NCBI GenBank assembly: GCA_020629115.1
Contig: JAHDDY010000021.1
Coordinates: forward strand, 1 to 52,498
Length of the DNA: 52,498 nucleotides
Direction of reading: 5' to 3'
Source: Paracoccaceae bacterium
GTDB taxonomy: Bacteria; Pseudomonadota; Alphaproteobacteria; Rhodobacterales; Rhodobacteraceae
Shown: in pieces, positions 32,705 through 40,896 of the stretch
Position numbering within the stretch: the stretch's first letter is position 1
Layout of the letters: every line of letters begins with the position of its first letter
Program-made: the position numbers and the translations under genes
Notes under the pieces: model-generated
The model's input: the letters and a program-made list of their open reading frames with translations, nothing else
Told to the model about the DNA's origin: nothing
Database searches by the model: none

Positions 32705-33187
32705 CTACTCCCCCGTGGGACGCAGCAGCAGGATCGCCACGCCCAGAAATATCGTCACGTCCGCGATGTTGAACGCGAACGGGTTGTCGATGCCGCAGCA
32801 GGTCACGTTCAGGAAATCCGCCACCGCGCCGTATACGTGCCTGTCATACCCGTTTCCGAGCGCCCCGCCAACGATGAGACCGATGGCGGTCGCGAAAATG
32901 CCGTCGCGCGGGTGCCGCGCCGCCCAGACGAGCAGCACCGCGCTCACCACCAGCGCCAGGAGCGTCAGGAGCGTGCGCAGCAGGGTGCCGTCCGAGGCGA
33001 GAATGCCGAAGTTGATGCCGTAGTTCCAGGCCATGACGAAGGTCAGGATGCCGGGAACCATGGTGACCGCATCGCCCGGCTGGAGCGCGAGGGTCTCCAG
33101 CACGTAGAACTTGGACGCGCGGTCGATGCCCCAGGACAGGAGGGCGACGACCAGCGCCGTCAGGATGTTGAACCGCGAAAGGGTCAT
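32705..33187 (-). CDS. lspA: Lipoprotein signal peptidase (signal peptidase II)
   Basis: LspA cuts prolipoproteins before the lipidated cysteine in the inner membrane. The 160-residue protein has four membrane helices and both catalytic aspartates, in GNGYDRHVYGAVADFLN and FAFNIADVTIFLG. GGGGAGA nine bases upstream supports the ATG before MTLSRFN; the long frame upstream is a shadow. It is the first gene of the lspA-DUF3035-M16-M16 run. Confidence 0.95.
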   Translation of the reverse strand: MTLSRFNILTALVVALLSWGIDRASKFYVLETLALQPGDAVTMVPGILTFVMAWNYGINFGILASDGTLLRTLLTLLALVVSAVLLVWAARHPRDGIFATAIGLIVGGALGNGYDRHVYGAVADFLNVTCCGIDNPFAFNIADVTIFLGVAILLLRPTGE

Positions 33188-33264
33188 GCGTCCCGGTCTC
33201 CCCGTCAGCGAAGGGCCGCGCGGCGCGCGGGTGGCGCGGGTATAGCGCCCCGCGCACCGGGACG

Positions 33265-33600
33265 CTAGCGGTTGCTCGCCTGCGCCTCGGCGGCGGTGGC
33301 CGTCTCCGTCTCGGGGAGGGGCCGTCGCGCGATCACGCAGAGTCGGAAGAGCGCGTGGGCGAGGTCCTGCTCGTAGGCGAAGAGGGAATCGTCGGCCGGG
33401 TCGTGGTTCGTCGGCGCGTTCTCGCGGTAGCGGGTGGAATCGATCTCGGCGAGGCTCGTCTCGATCTGCTCGCAGGTCATGGTCTCGACCCGGTGCATCG
33501 TCACCGTCTCGCCCTTCGACGTCACGAACTCCCCCGCGCCGAGGGGCGTCGCGAGCAGGCAGAGCGGCAGAAGCGGGGAACGGACGATGCGGAACGGCAT
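33265..33600 (-). CDS. Small secreted hypothetical protein
   Basis: This 111-residue protein has a Sec-type signal (about 1-23, LLPLCLLATPLGAGEF) and a short mature domain with two Cys (TCEQIETS and LFRLCVIA) that could form a disulfide. The last 20 residues are Ala/Thr/Glu-rich. I do not recognise a family. It lies upstream of lspA on the same strand with a 77-base gap, and diverges from the HD hydrolase gene across 121 bases. Confidence 0.72.
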   Translation of the reverse strand: MPFRIVRSPLLPLCLLATPLGAGEFVTSKGETVTMHRVETMTCEQIETSLAEIDSTRYRENAPTNHDPADDSLFAYEQDLAHALFRLCVIARRPLPETETATAAEAQASNR

Positions 33601-33721
33601 GGTCGCTGTAACCTCTCAGGTCTATGCGGGACGCGCTTTTCCTGCCATTGCGGCACGGCCAAATTGGGGCACAATGCCTTGTCGGCAACAACACTGTCCG
33701 AGAAACAGCCGGAGAACAAGC

Positions 33722-34345
33722 ATGTCCGAGCCACCCGCGACATCGCATCCCCCCCGCCGCGCCTGGCAGCGGATGCTGAGCGGGCGGCGGCTCGACCTGC
33801 TCGACCCCTCGCCGCTCGACATCGAGATCGAGGACGTGGCCCACGGCCTGTCGCGCGTGCCCCGCTGGAACGGGCAGACGCGCGGGGACTGGGCCTTCAG
33901 CGTGGCGCAGCATTCGGTATTGGTCGAGCGCATCGCGGGGCTGGCCAAGCCGGACCTGCCCGCGCGCTGGCGGCTCGCCGCGCTGCTGCATGACGGGCCG
34001 GAATACGTGATCGGGGATCTCATCAGCCCGTTCAAGGCGGTGGTGGGGGGCGACTACAAGGCGCTGGAGGCCCGGCTGATGGCCGCGATCCACCGCCGCG
34101 CGGGCCTGCCCGACACCCTGCCCAAGGCGGTCGAGCGCGCCATCAAGCGCGCGGACCTGACCGCCGCGGGCTTCGAGGCGACGCAGCTGGCGGGGTTCAC
34201 GCGGGAGGAGGCGGCGAGGTACTTTCCCCGTCCGCGCTTTCGCACGCCCATCGCCATCGCGCTGACCCCCCTGCCCCCGGCGGCGGCGCGCGATGCGTTT
34301 CTCGCCCGCTACAAGGCCCTGCGCGCGGAATTAAGCTCATCTTGA
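33722..34345 (+). CDS. HD-domain hydrolase (YfbR/5'-nucleotidase-like)
   Basis: The 207-residue protein has the HD metal motif in two parts: RGDWAFSVAQHSVLVERI and LHDGPEYVIGDLISPFK. This resembles YfbR-type deoxynucleoside 5'-monophosphatases and related HD hydrolases. It probably acts on nucleotides in the cytoplasm; the substrate is not fixed. CGGAGAAC precedes the ATG. The longer frame upstream covers the divergent promoter region and is not coding. Confidence 0.88.
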   Translation: MSEPPATSHPPRRAWQRMLSGRRLDLLDPSPLDIEIEDVAHGLSRVPRWNGQTRGDWAFSVAQHSVLVERIAGLAKPDLPARWRLAALLHDGPEYVIGDLISPFKAVVGGDYKALEARLMAAIHRRAGLPDTLPKAVERAIKRADLTAAGFEATQLAGFTREEAARYFPRPRFRTPIAIALTPLPPAAARDAFLARYKALRAELSSS

Positions 34346-34396
34346 GGGCGGAGGGGGCATAGGGAGGGCGACCCTTCTTCCGGCAAGAGGCCCGCC

Positions 34397-35635
34397 ATGC
34401 GCGTCCTGCACGTCCTCGACCATTCCGCGCCCCTCCAGAGCGGCTACGTCTCGCGTACCTTGGGCATCCTGCGCGCGCAGGCGGCCCTCGGGATCGAGCC
34501 GGTGGCGCTCACCTCCCCGCGCCACGGGGCCGAGGCCGGGCCGCCCACAGCAAGGGTCGAGCGGGAGGCGGGATTCGACTTCCACCGCACCCCCACGCCC
34601 GCCCGCACCCTGCCGGGCCTGGGCTTCCGCGCGGAGATGGCGGCGACGGCGCGGCGGCTGGAGGCGGCGGTCGAGGAGACGCGCCCCGCCCTCCTCCACG
34701 CCCATTCGCCGGTGCTGAACGCCTTTCCGGCGCAGGCGGTGGCGCGGCGCATGGCTATCCCCATGGTCTACGAGATCCGTGCCTTCTGGGAGGATGCCGC
34801 CGTCGACCGGGGCACGACCACCGAAGACTCGTTCCGATACCGCCTGACCCGGGCGATGGAGACGCGGGCGGTGCGCCGGGCGGGGCACGTCTTCACGATC
34901 TGCGACGGCCTGCGCGACGACCTGCTCTCGCGGGGCATCGACCCCGACCGCGTCGACCTCGCCCCCAACGCCATCGAGCCGGCCCGCCTGCCGCCCGTCA
35001 CCGCGAAGGATGCCGACCTCGCGCGCAGCCTCGGTCTCGGGCCGGGGCCGGTGCTGGGGTTCGTCGGCTCGTTCTACCATTACGAGGGGCTGCACCTGCT
35101 GCTCGACGCCTTCCCCGCGATCCGCAACCGCTGGCCCGACGCGCGGGTGCTGCTCGTCGGGGGCGGGCCGGAGGAGGAGGCGCTGCGGGAGAAGGCAGCG
35201 GCCCTCGGCGGGGCGGTGATGTTCACCGGGCGGGTGCCGCCCGAACAGGTGCGGCGCTATTACTCCGTGGTCGATCTTCTGGTCTATCCGCGCCTGCGGA
35301 TGCGGCTCACGGACCTCGTGACGCCGCTCAAGCCGCTGGAGGCCATGGCCATGGCCCGGCGATTCGTCGCGTCCGACGTGGGCGGCCATCGCGAGTTGGT
35401 AGAGGATGGAGTGACGGGGCGGCTGTTCGCGGCGGACGATGCCGGCGCGCTGGCCCGAACCGCCCTCGCCGCGCTCGACCCGGCGCGGGAGGCCGAGAAC
35501 GCCGCCCTGACCGCGCCCGCCCTCGACTTCGTGCGCGAGACGCGAAGCTGGTCGGCGGTGGCGGCGCGCTACCTGCCGGTATACGAGCGATTGACGGGGC
35601 GGCGGATCGAGGGCTGGCGCGACACGGGGACCTGA
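34397..35635 (+). CDS. GT4-family glycosyltransferase, PEP-CTERM/exosortase-associated type
   Basis: The 412-residue GT-B enzyme begins MRVLHVLDHSAPLQSGYVSRT, close to the TIGR04063 family of glycosyltransferases found in exosortase/PEP-CTERM polysaccharide loci. The C-terminal nucleotide-sugar site is visible as FVGSFYHYEGLHLLLDA, VGGGPEEEALREKA and VYPRLRMRLTDLVTPLKPLEAMAM, where Glu contacts the donor. It likely transfers a sugar to an exopolysaccharide or a PEP-CTERM protein. No exosortase or polysaccharide genes are adjacent, but a PEP-CTERM protein lies at the right end of the window. Confidence 0.87.
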   Translation: MRVLHVLDHSAPLQSGYVSRTLGILRAQAALGIEPVALTSPRHGAEAGPPTARVEREAGFDFHRTPTPARTLPGLGFRAEMAATARRLEAAVEETRPALLHAHSPVLNAFPAQAVARRMAIPMVYEIRAFWEDAAVDRGTTTEDSFRYRLTRAMETRAVRRAGHVFTICDGLRDDLLSRGIDPDRVDLAPNAIEPARLPPVTAKDADLARSLGLGPGPVLGFVGSFYHYEGLHLLLDAFPAIRNRWPDARVLLVGGGPEEEALREKAAALGGAVMFTGRVPPEQVRRYYSVVDLLVYPRLRMRLTDLVTPLKPLEAMAMARRFVASDVGGHRELVEDGVTGRLFAADDAGALARTALAALDPAREAENAALTAPALDFVRETRSWSAVAARYLPVYERLTGRRIEGWRDTGT

Positions 35636-35654
35636 CCGCCCTATATCGCGCCGC

Positions 35655-36173
35655 ATGACCCCGGACGACGCGCCCCTGATCCTCACCCTGCGGCTCGACG
35701 CGGAAAGCTTCGCGTTCTTCGACGCCCTGCGCCGTGAGCATTTTCCGCCCGACCGCAATGTCCTCGACGCGCACCTGACGATGTTCCACGCCCTGCCCGG
35801 CCCGATGCTGACCGGGATCGTCGAGCGCCTGCACGCCGTCGCCGCGCGGACCCCGCCCCTGTCCCTGCAGGTCACGGGCGTGCGCTTCCTCGGCTACGGC
35901 TCGGCCTACGTCATCGAGAGCGCGGCGCTCAAGCGCCTGCGGGCCGATCTGGCGGAGGGGTGGTCCGAGGTGCTGACGAAACAGGACGCGCAGGCGTGGC
36001 AACCCCACGTGACGGTGCAGAACAAGGCCCCCTCCGGCGCGGCCAAGGCGCTGTACGCAACCCTACGCGACGGCTTCGCGCCGTTCGAGGCGACGGGCAC
36101 GGGCCTGTCGCTGTGGCATTACCGGGGCGGGCCGTGGGAGGCGGCGGCGGAAATGGGGTTCACCGGGGGATAG
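35655..36173 (+). CDS. 2H phosphoesterase (2'-5' RNA ligase-like)
   Basis: This 172-residue protein has the paired HxTx motifs of the 2H superfamily, AHLTMFHAL near residue 39 and PHVTVQNK near residue 118. It should hydrolyse or form a cyclic or 2'-5' phosphodiester, as LigT/ThpR does; the in vivo substrate is unknown. It starts 19 bases after the glycosyltransferase stop, so the two may be co-transcribed. Its 3' end overlaps the convergent PhyH gene by 14 bases. Confidence 0.85.
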   Translation: MTPDDAPLILTLRLDAESFAFFDALRREHFPPDRNVLDAHLTMFHALPGPMLTGIVERLHAVAARTPPLSLQVTGVRFLGYGSAYVIESAALKRLRADLAEGWSEVLTKQDAQAWQPHVTVQNKAPSGAAKALYATLRDGFAPFEATGTGLSLWHYRGGPWEAAAEMGFTGG

Positions 36174-36978
36174 CGTCCTGCCCCCGCAACACCGGAAACT
36201 GCGGCCCCGTCAGCGGCTCCCCGTCGCGCAGCGTCACCTCCGGGAAGGGGGGCGACGTGACCAGCCCCTCGCGCCGCCGGAACCGCGCCCCCGCGCCCAG
36301 CAGGCGCAAGGAAAAGGCACGGCGCTGACGCGTCGGGTCGGTGTTGGCGGGCGCACCATGGATCGTGCGGTAGTCGAAGGCCACCGCGTCCCCCGGCTCC
36401 AGCGCCCAGCCGACGATATCGTGCGCGTCCCTGTTCCCGTCGATATCGGGGATCTCCTCCAGCCCGTCATGCGCGTTCAGCGCCTCGCCGTTGAAACGCT
36501 GCGGGCGGTAGCGCTTGCCCCATTCGTGGGAACCGGCGACGAATTCCAGCGTCGTCTCGCGCGGCACCGGATCGAGCGGTATCCACAGGCTCAGCGTCCT
36601 CGCGGCGTCGACGCAGTAATACGGCGCGTCCTGGTGCCACGGTGTCGGCACGCCCGTCGCCGCCTCCTTCACCAGCACATGCTCGTGGAAGAGCTGCACG
36701 GTGTCCGTCTCCATCAGCGCCGCGCCGATCTCGGCGGCGGGGGAGTCGAAGATGAAGCGGCGGTAGTCCTCGAACCGCGCCCAGTTGCAGTAATCCACGA
36801 AGAAGCGCCCGCCTCCACCCTCGCCGGTATAGACGCGCGCGTTCGGGGCCGGGTCGTCGCGGTTGGCGGCGATGCCCGCGCGCAGGGTCTCGACCCAGTC
36901 GGAGAAGACGCCGCGCAGGACGGCCGCGCCCGTGGTTCGGTACGCGTCGAGCGTGGCGGGATCGAGGGCGACGGTCAT
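36160..36978 (-). CDS. Phytanoyl-CoA dioxygenase (PhyH) family oxygenase
   Basis: The 272-residue protein is an Fe(II)/2-oxoglutarate oxygenase. The iron ligands are His115 and Asp117 in WHQDAPYY and His207 in TIHGAPANT, and the 2-oxoglutarate arginine is probably Arg220 in RQRRAFSLR. Family members hydroxylate fatty acyl-CoAs, ectoine or other small molecules, and the substrate is not evident here. GGAG nine bases upstream overlaps the foot of a 7-bp hairpin. The longer frame upstream is a shadow over cobT. Confidence 0.88.
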   Translation of the reverse strand: MTVALDPATLDAYRTTGAAVLRGVFSDWVETLRAGIAANRDDPAPNARVYTGEGGGGRFFVDYCNWARFEDYRRFIFDSPAAEIGAALMETDTVQLFHEHVLVKEAATGVPTPWHQDAPYYCVDAARTLSLWIPLDPVPRETTLEFVAGSHEWGKRYRPQRFNGEALNAHDGLEEIPDIDGNRDAHDIVGWALEPGDAVAFDYRTIHGAPANTDPTRQRRAFSLRLLGAGARFRRREGLVTSPPFPEVTLRDGEPLTGPQFPVLRGQDAIPR

Positions 36979-36986
36979 GGCGGTCT

Positions 36987-37005
36987 CCGGACAAGGACTG
37001 TCCGG
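36987..37005. promoter_or_regulatory. Inverted repeat overlapping the PhyH ribosome site
   Basis: CCGGACA and TGTCCGG form a perfect 7-bp inverted repeat with a 5-base spacer, 9-27 bases upstream of the PhyH start. On the minus strand its last bases are part of the GGAG ribosome site, so an RNA hairpin or a bound repressor could block initiation. Confidence 0.4.
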
Positions 37006-37086
37006 CCAGTCTAGGCGCGCGGCGCGGCGATGCAAAGGCCCCGCGCAGGACTTGCCAGCGCCCCCGCGCGCGCTTAATCGAGGGGC

Positions 37087-38967
37087 ATGAGCGACAATCC
37101 CACAGATGCCTTCAAGCAGGCCCTCGCCGAGACCGCCCGCACCATCGCGGGCGAGCCGGAACTCGAAGTCTCCTACACCGCCGATCCGTCGGGCGTGGTG
37201 GGCCGCAAGATGCGCCTGCCCCAGGTCTCGCGCCGGATGCCCGCCCGCGAGGTGGCGCTGGCGCGGGGGCAGGCCGATGCCATGGCCCTGCGGATGCGCA
37301 ACCACGACGCCGGCACCCATGCGCGCCGGATGCCGCAGGGCGATGCCGCGCGGGAGGTATACGACGCGCTGGAGACGGCGCGCTGCGAGATGATGGGCGC
37401 GCGGGCCATGCCCGGCGTCGCGCGCAACCTCGACGCCGTGCTGACGGAGCGCGGCGAGCGGGCGAACTGGGGCACGATGACCGATGCCGACGACGCGCCG
37501 CTCGGCACCGCCTGCGCGCTCGCGCTGCGCAAGGCCACCACCGACCGCCCGCTCCCGGCGGCGGCGCAATCGCTGCTCGACCTGTTCGAATCCCGTTTCG
37601 AGGGACAGGCGAACGAGACGGTCGAGGCGTTGCTCGACTCGCTCGGCGACCAGGAGGAGTTCGCCCGCCGGTCGTGGCAGCTCATCGACGACATGGGCCT
37701 CGGCGAGGAACTCGGCCCGACGCCCGAGGAGATGGAGAACGACGAGACCCTCGATCAGGAGGACGAGCAGGAGCAGGACCCCGAGGCCAGCGACGACGGC
37801 GAGACCTCCGAGAGCGACCAGCCCGACGACAGCCCCCCCGAATCGAGCGAGGACGACCAGTCCTCCGACCAGTCGACCACCGACACCACGGCGGTCGTCA
37901 GCGATCAGGATGCCGACGACGAGACCGAGACGGACCAGCAGCAGCGCCAGGAAGGCGACCCACCGCCCTACGTGCCCCCCGCCATCCCCGACAGCGACGC
38001 CAGCCCGGACTATCGCATCTTCAACCGCGAGAACGACGAGATCATCGCCGCCGAGGATCTGTGCGAGGCCGAGGAGCTGACCCGCCTGCGCGCCTTTCTC
38101 GACCAGCAGGTCGCCCCGCTCAAGGGCGCGGTGGGCCGCCTCGCCAATCGCCTGCAACGCAAGCTGCTGGCCCAGCAGAACCGCTCGTGGGAATTCGACC
38201 GCGAGGAAGGGATGCTCGATGCGGGCCGCCTCGCCCGGGTCATCGCCAACCCCACCACCCCGCTCAGCTTCAAGGTCGAGAAGGATACCGACTTCCGCGA
38301 TACCGTCGTGACGATCCTCCTCGACAATTCCGGCTCCATGCGCGGGCGGCCCATCACCATCGCGGCCATCTCGGCGGACGTGCTGGCGCGCACGCTCGAA
38401 CGCTGCCGCGTGAAGACGGAGATCCTGGGCTTCACCACGAAGGCGTGGAAGGGCGGGCTGGCGCGGCAGGACTGGATTGCCAGGGGCCGCCCTGCCGCGC
38501 CGGGCCGCCTGAACGACCTGCGCCACATCATCTACAAGGGGGCCGATGCCCCGTGGCGGCGGGTGCGCGCCAATCTGGGCCTGATGCTGCGCGAGGGGCT
38601 GCTGAAGGAGAACATCGACGGCGAGGCGCTGGAATGGGCCTACAGGCGCCTTCTCGCCCGGCCCGAGCAGCGGCGCATCCTCATGGTCATCTCGGACGGT
38701 GCGCCGGTGGACGATTCCACGCTTTCGGCCAACCCGTCGCATTATCTCGAAAAGCACCTGCGCGACGTGATCCGCATGGTCGAATCGCAGAAGCGCGTGG
38801 AACTGGTCGCCATCGGTATCGGCCACGACGTGACCCGCTATTACCGCCGCGCCGTGACCATCACCGACGCGGAGCAGCTCGGCGGCGCCATCACCGACCA
38901 GCTCGCCGACCTGTTCGACACGAACGACGGCACCCCAAAGGCGCGTCGGAAGCTGGAGGCGGCGTAG
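37087..38967 (+). CDS. cobT: Cobaltochelatase subunit CobT
   Basis: CobT works with CobS (AAA+) and CobN to insert cobalt into hydrogenobyrinate a,c-diamide in aerobic cobalamin synthesis. The 626-residue protein has the helical N-terminal domain, a long acidic linker (about residues 215-300, rich in Glu, Asp and Ser) and a C-terminal von Willebrand-A domain with MIDAS motif DNSGSM near residue 413. cobS is not in the window. It diverges from PhyH across 108 bases and converges on ubiG with 9 bases between. Confidence 0.95.
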   Translation: MSDNPTDAFKQALAETARTIAGEPELEVSYTADPSGVVGRKMRLPQVSRRMPAREVALARGQADAMALRMRNHDAGTHARRMPQGDAAREVYDALETARCEMMGARAMPGVARNLDAVLTERGERANWGTMTDADDAPLGTACALALRKATTDRPLPAAAQSLLDLFESRFEGQANETVEALLDSLGDQEEFARRSWQLIDDMGLGEELGPTPEEMENDETLDQEDEQEQDPEASDDGETSESDQPDDSPPESSEDDQSSDQSTTDTTAVVSDQDADDETETDQQQRQEGDPPPYVPPAIPDSDASPDYRIFNRENDEIIAAEDLCEAEELTRLRAFLDQQVAPLKGAVGRLANRLQRKLLAQQNRSWEFDREEGMLDAGRLARVIANPTTPLSFKVEKDTDFRDTVVTILLDNSGSMRGRPITIAAISADVLARTLERCRVKTEILGFTTKAWKGGLARQDWIARGRPAAPGRLNDLRHIIYKGADAPWRRVRANLGLMLREGLLKENIDGEALEWAYRRLLARPEQRRILMVISDGAPVDDSTLSANPSHYLEKHLRDVIRMVESQKRVELVAIGIGHDVTRYYRRAVTITDAEQLGGAITDQLADLFDTNDGTPKARRKLEAA

Positions 38968-38976
38968 GCGTCGGCC

Positions 38977-39720
38977 TCACGGGGCCGGCACGGCGACGAC
39001 CCCGTAATTCACCGCCAGATCGTCCCCCCGCCGCCAGTCGTCGCGCAGGGGGTTGTAAACGAAGCCCGTGCGGTCGACGACGCGCAGGCCGCCCCCCTCC
39101 AGCGCCGCGCCCAGCTCCTCGGGCGTCGGGAACCTGTTCCAGTCGTGGGTACCTCGGGGCAGCCAGCGCAGGATGTACTCGGCACCGACGATGGCGAGGG
39201 CGTAGCTGCGCGGCGTGCGGTTGAGGGTCGACAGCGCGACGAGGCCCTCCGGCTCGACGAGTTGCCCCAGCGCGATGGCGAAGGCGGGAACGTCCGACAC
39301 ATGCTCCACGATCTCCATCGCGAGCACGGCGTCGAAGGTCGCGCCCTCCCCGGCCAGCGCCTCGGCGGTCGTCGCGCGGTAGTCGATGTCCAGTCCCATC
39401 AATTGCGCGTGGGCGCGGGCGGCCATGATGCCCTCCTCCGCCGCGTCGATGCCGGTGACGGTCGCGCCCATCCGGGCCAGCGGCTCGCTCAGCAGCCCGC
39501 CGCCGCAGCCGACGTCGAGCACGCGCAGGCCCGCCAGCGGCGCACGTGCCGCCGGATCGCGCCCGAACTGCGCGCACAGGTGATCGCGCAGCCAATCGAG
39601 GCGCACGGGGTTCATCCGGTGCAGCGGGCGGAAGGCCCCGTCCGGGTCCCACCACGTCTGCGCCAGCGCCGCGAACTTGCCGACCTCACCCTCGTCCACC
39701 GTTCCGCCCGTCGGTTGCAT
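38977..39720 (-). CDS. ubiG: Ubiquinone O-methyltransferase UbiG
   Basis: UbiG performs both O-methylations of ubiquinone synthesis. The 247-residue protein begins VDEGEVGKFAALAQTWWDPDG (the canonical UbiG entry), then has SAM motif I LDVGCGGGLLSEPLARMGA and MEIVEHV. The C-terminal NPLRDDWRRGDDLAVNYGV is typical. GGCAGGAGGCGAG precedes the chosen ATG. It diverges from the prolyl aminopeptidase gene across 140 bases, in which I see no further gene. Confidence 0.95.
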   Translation of the reverse strand: MQPTGGTVDEGEVGKFAALAQTWWDPDGAFRPLHRMNPVRLDWLRDHLCAQFGRDPAARAPLAGLRVLDVGCGGGLLSEPLARMGATVTGIDAAEEGIMAARAHAQLMGLDIDYRATTAEALAGEGATFDAVLAMEIVEHVSDVPAFAIALGQLVEPEGLVALSTLNRTPRSYALAIVGAEYILRWLPRGTHDWNRFPTPEELGAALEGGGLRVVDRTGFVYNPLRDDWRRGDDLAVNYGVVAVPAP

Positions 39721-39860
39721 TCGCTCGCCTCCTGCCGTAACCCTGCTCACGACCCAGATAGGGCGCGCCCGCGTCCTCCGCCATCGTCGCACCGCCCTCA
39801 AACAGCGAGCGAAGCCGAGCGACAGGGCAAACAGGAACGGCGCGCGACAGGACGACCCCC

Positions 39861-40808
39861 ATGAATCGCTCCCTCTACCCGTCCATCGAGCCGCACATCC
39901 GGCGCAGGCTCAAGGTCTCGGACCTGCACGAGATCTACGTCGAGGAATGCGGCAACCCGGACGGCAAGCCCGTCATCGTGCTGCATGGCGGCCCCGGCGC
40001 GGGGTGCAACCCGGCGATGCGGCGCTTCTTCAACCCGCGCAAGTACCGCGTGATCCTGTTCGATCAGCGCGGCTGCGGGCGCTCGACGCCCAATGCCTGC
40101 TGCGTCGAGAACACGACCTGGGACCTCGTCGCCGATATCGAGCGCATCCGCGAGGCGTTCGGGGTGGAGCGGTGGCAGGTCTTCGGCGGGTCCTGGGGGT
40201 CCACGCTCGCCCTCGCCTACGCCCAGACGCATCCCGACCGGGTGACGGAGCTGGTGCTGCGCGGCATCTTCCTCATCACGCGCGAGGAGATCGACTGGTT
40301 CCACAACGGCGGCTGCGCGCGCATCCATCCCGAGCTGTGGGAGCAGTTCGTCTCGCCCATTCCCGAGGCCGAGCGCGGCGACATGGTCGCCGCCTATCAC
40401 AAACGCCTGTTCGGCGACGACCCGGCGACGCAGCGCGCCTGCGCCCGGGCATGGTCGCGCTGGGAGGGGGCGACGGTGACGATGGCCCCGTCGCCGGCGC
40501 GCATCCAGGCCTTCGGCCATGACGAGTACGCCCTCGCCTTCGCGCGGATCGAGGCGCATTACTTCATGCATGCGGGCTTCATGGACGAGGACGGACAGCT
40601 CCTGCGCGACCTGCCGAAGATCACCCATCTGCCCGCGACCATCGTGCAGGGCCGCTTCGACGTGGTGACGCCGCCCGTCATGGCCTGGCGGCTGCACCGG
40701 GCCTGGCCCGGGTCGAAGCTGGTGATGGCCCCGAATGCGGGTCACGCCGTCAGCGAGCCGGGTATCGCCAGCGCGCTGGTCAACGCGACGGACGGCTACG
40801 CCGCCTGA
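39861..40808 (+). CDS. pip: Prolyl aminopeptidase
   Basis: This 315-residue alpha/beta hydrolase removes N-terminal proline from peptides in the cytoplasm. The oxyanion motif HGGPGAGCNP, the nucleophile elbow GGSWGS (Ser111), an Asp in GRFDVVTPP and His in NAGHAVSEPG form the catalytic set. Length matches the bacterial monomeric family. The stop is followed by a degenerate copy of the dispersed hairpin repeat. Confidence 0.95.
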   Translation: MNRSLYPSIEPHIRRRLKVSDLHEIYVEECGNPDGKPVIVLHGGPGAGCNPAMRRFFNPRKYRVILFDQRGCGRSTPNACCVENTTWDLVADIERIREAFGVERWQVFGGSWGSTLALAYAQTHPDRVTELVLRGIFLITREEIDWFHNGGCARIHPELWEQFVSPIPEAERGDMVAAYHKRLFGDDPATQRACARAWSRWEGATVTMAPSPARIQAFGHDEYALAFARIEAHYFMHAGFMDEDGQLLRDLPKITHLPATIVQGRFDVVTPPVMAWRLHRAWPGSKLVMAPNAGHAVSEPGIASALVNATDGYAA

Positions 40809-40841
40809 CCGGCTCGCGCCCGAGGCGGGGGCTGCTCTTAC

Positions 40842-40886
40842 CGTATGGCCTCTCGATACAGCAGGCCCCGGCTCAACGCCGGGGCC
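40842..40886. repeat. Dispersed hairpin repeat, degenerate copy C
   Basis: CGTATG, TCG and CAGGCCCCG occur in the same order and nearly the same spacing as in copy A. They end in a perfect 8-bp GGCCCCGG/CCGGGGCC hairpin at 40864-40886. It lies between the convergent pip and TRAP permease genes, and may also serve as a terminator. Confidence 0.5.
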
Positions 40887-40896
40887 GCGCCTCTTC

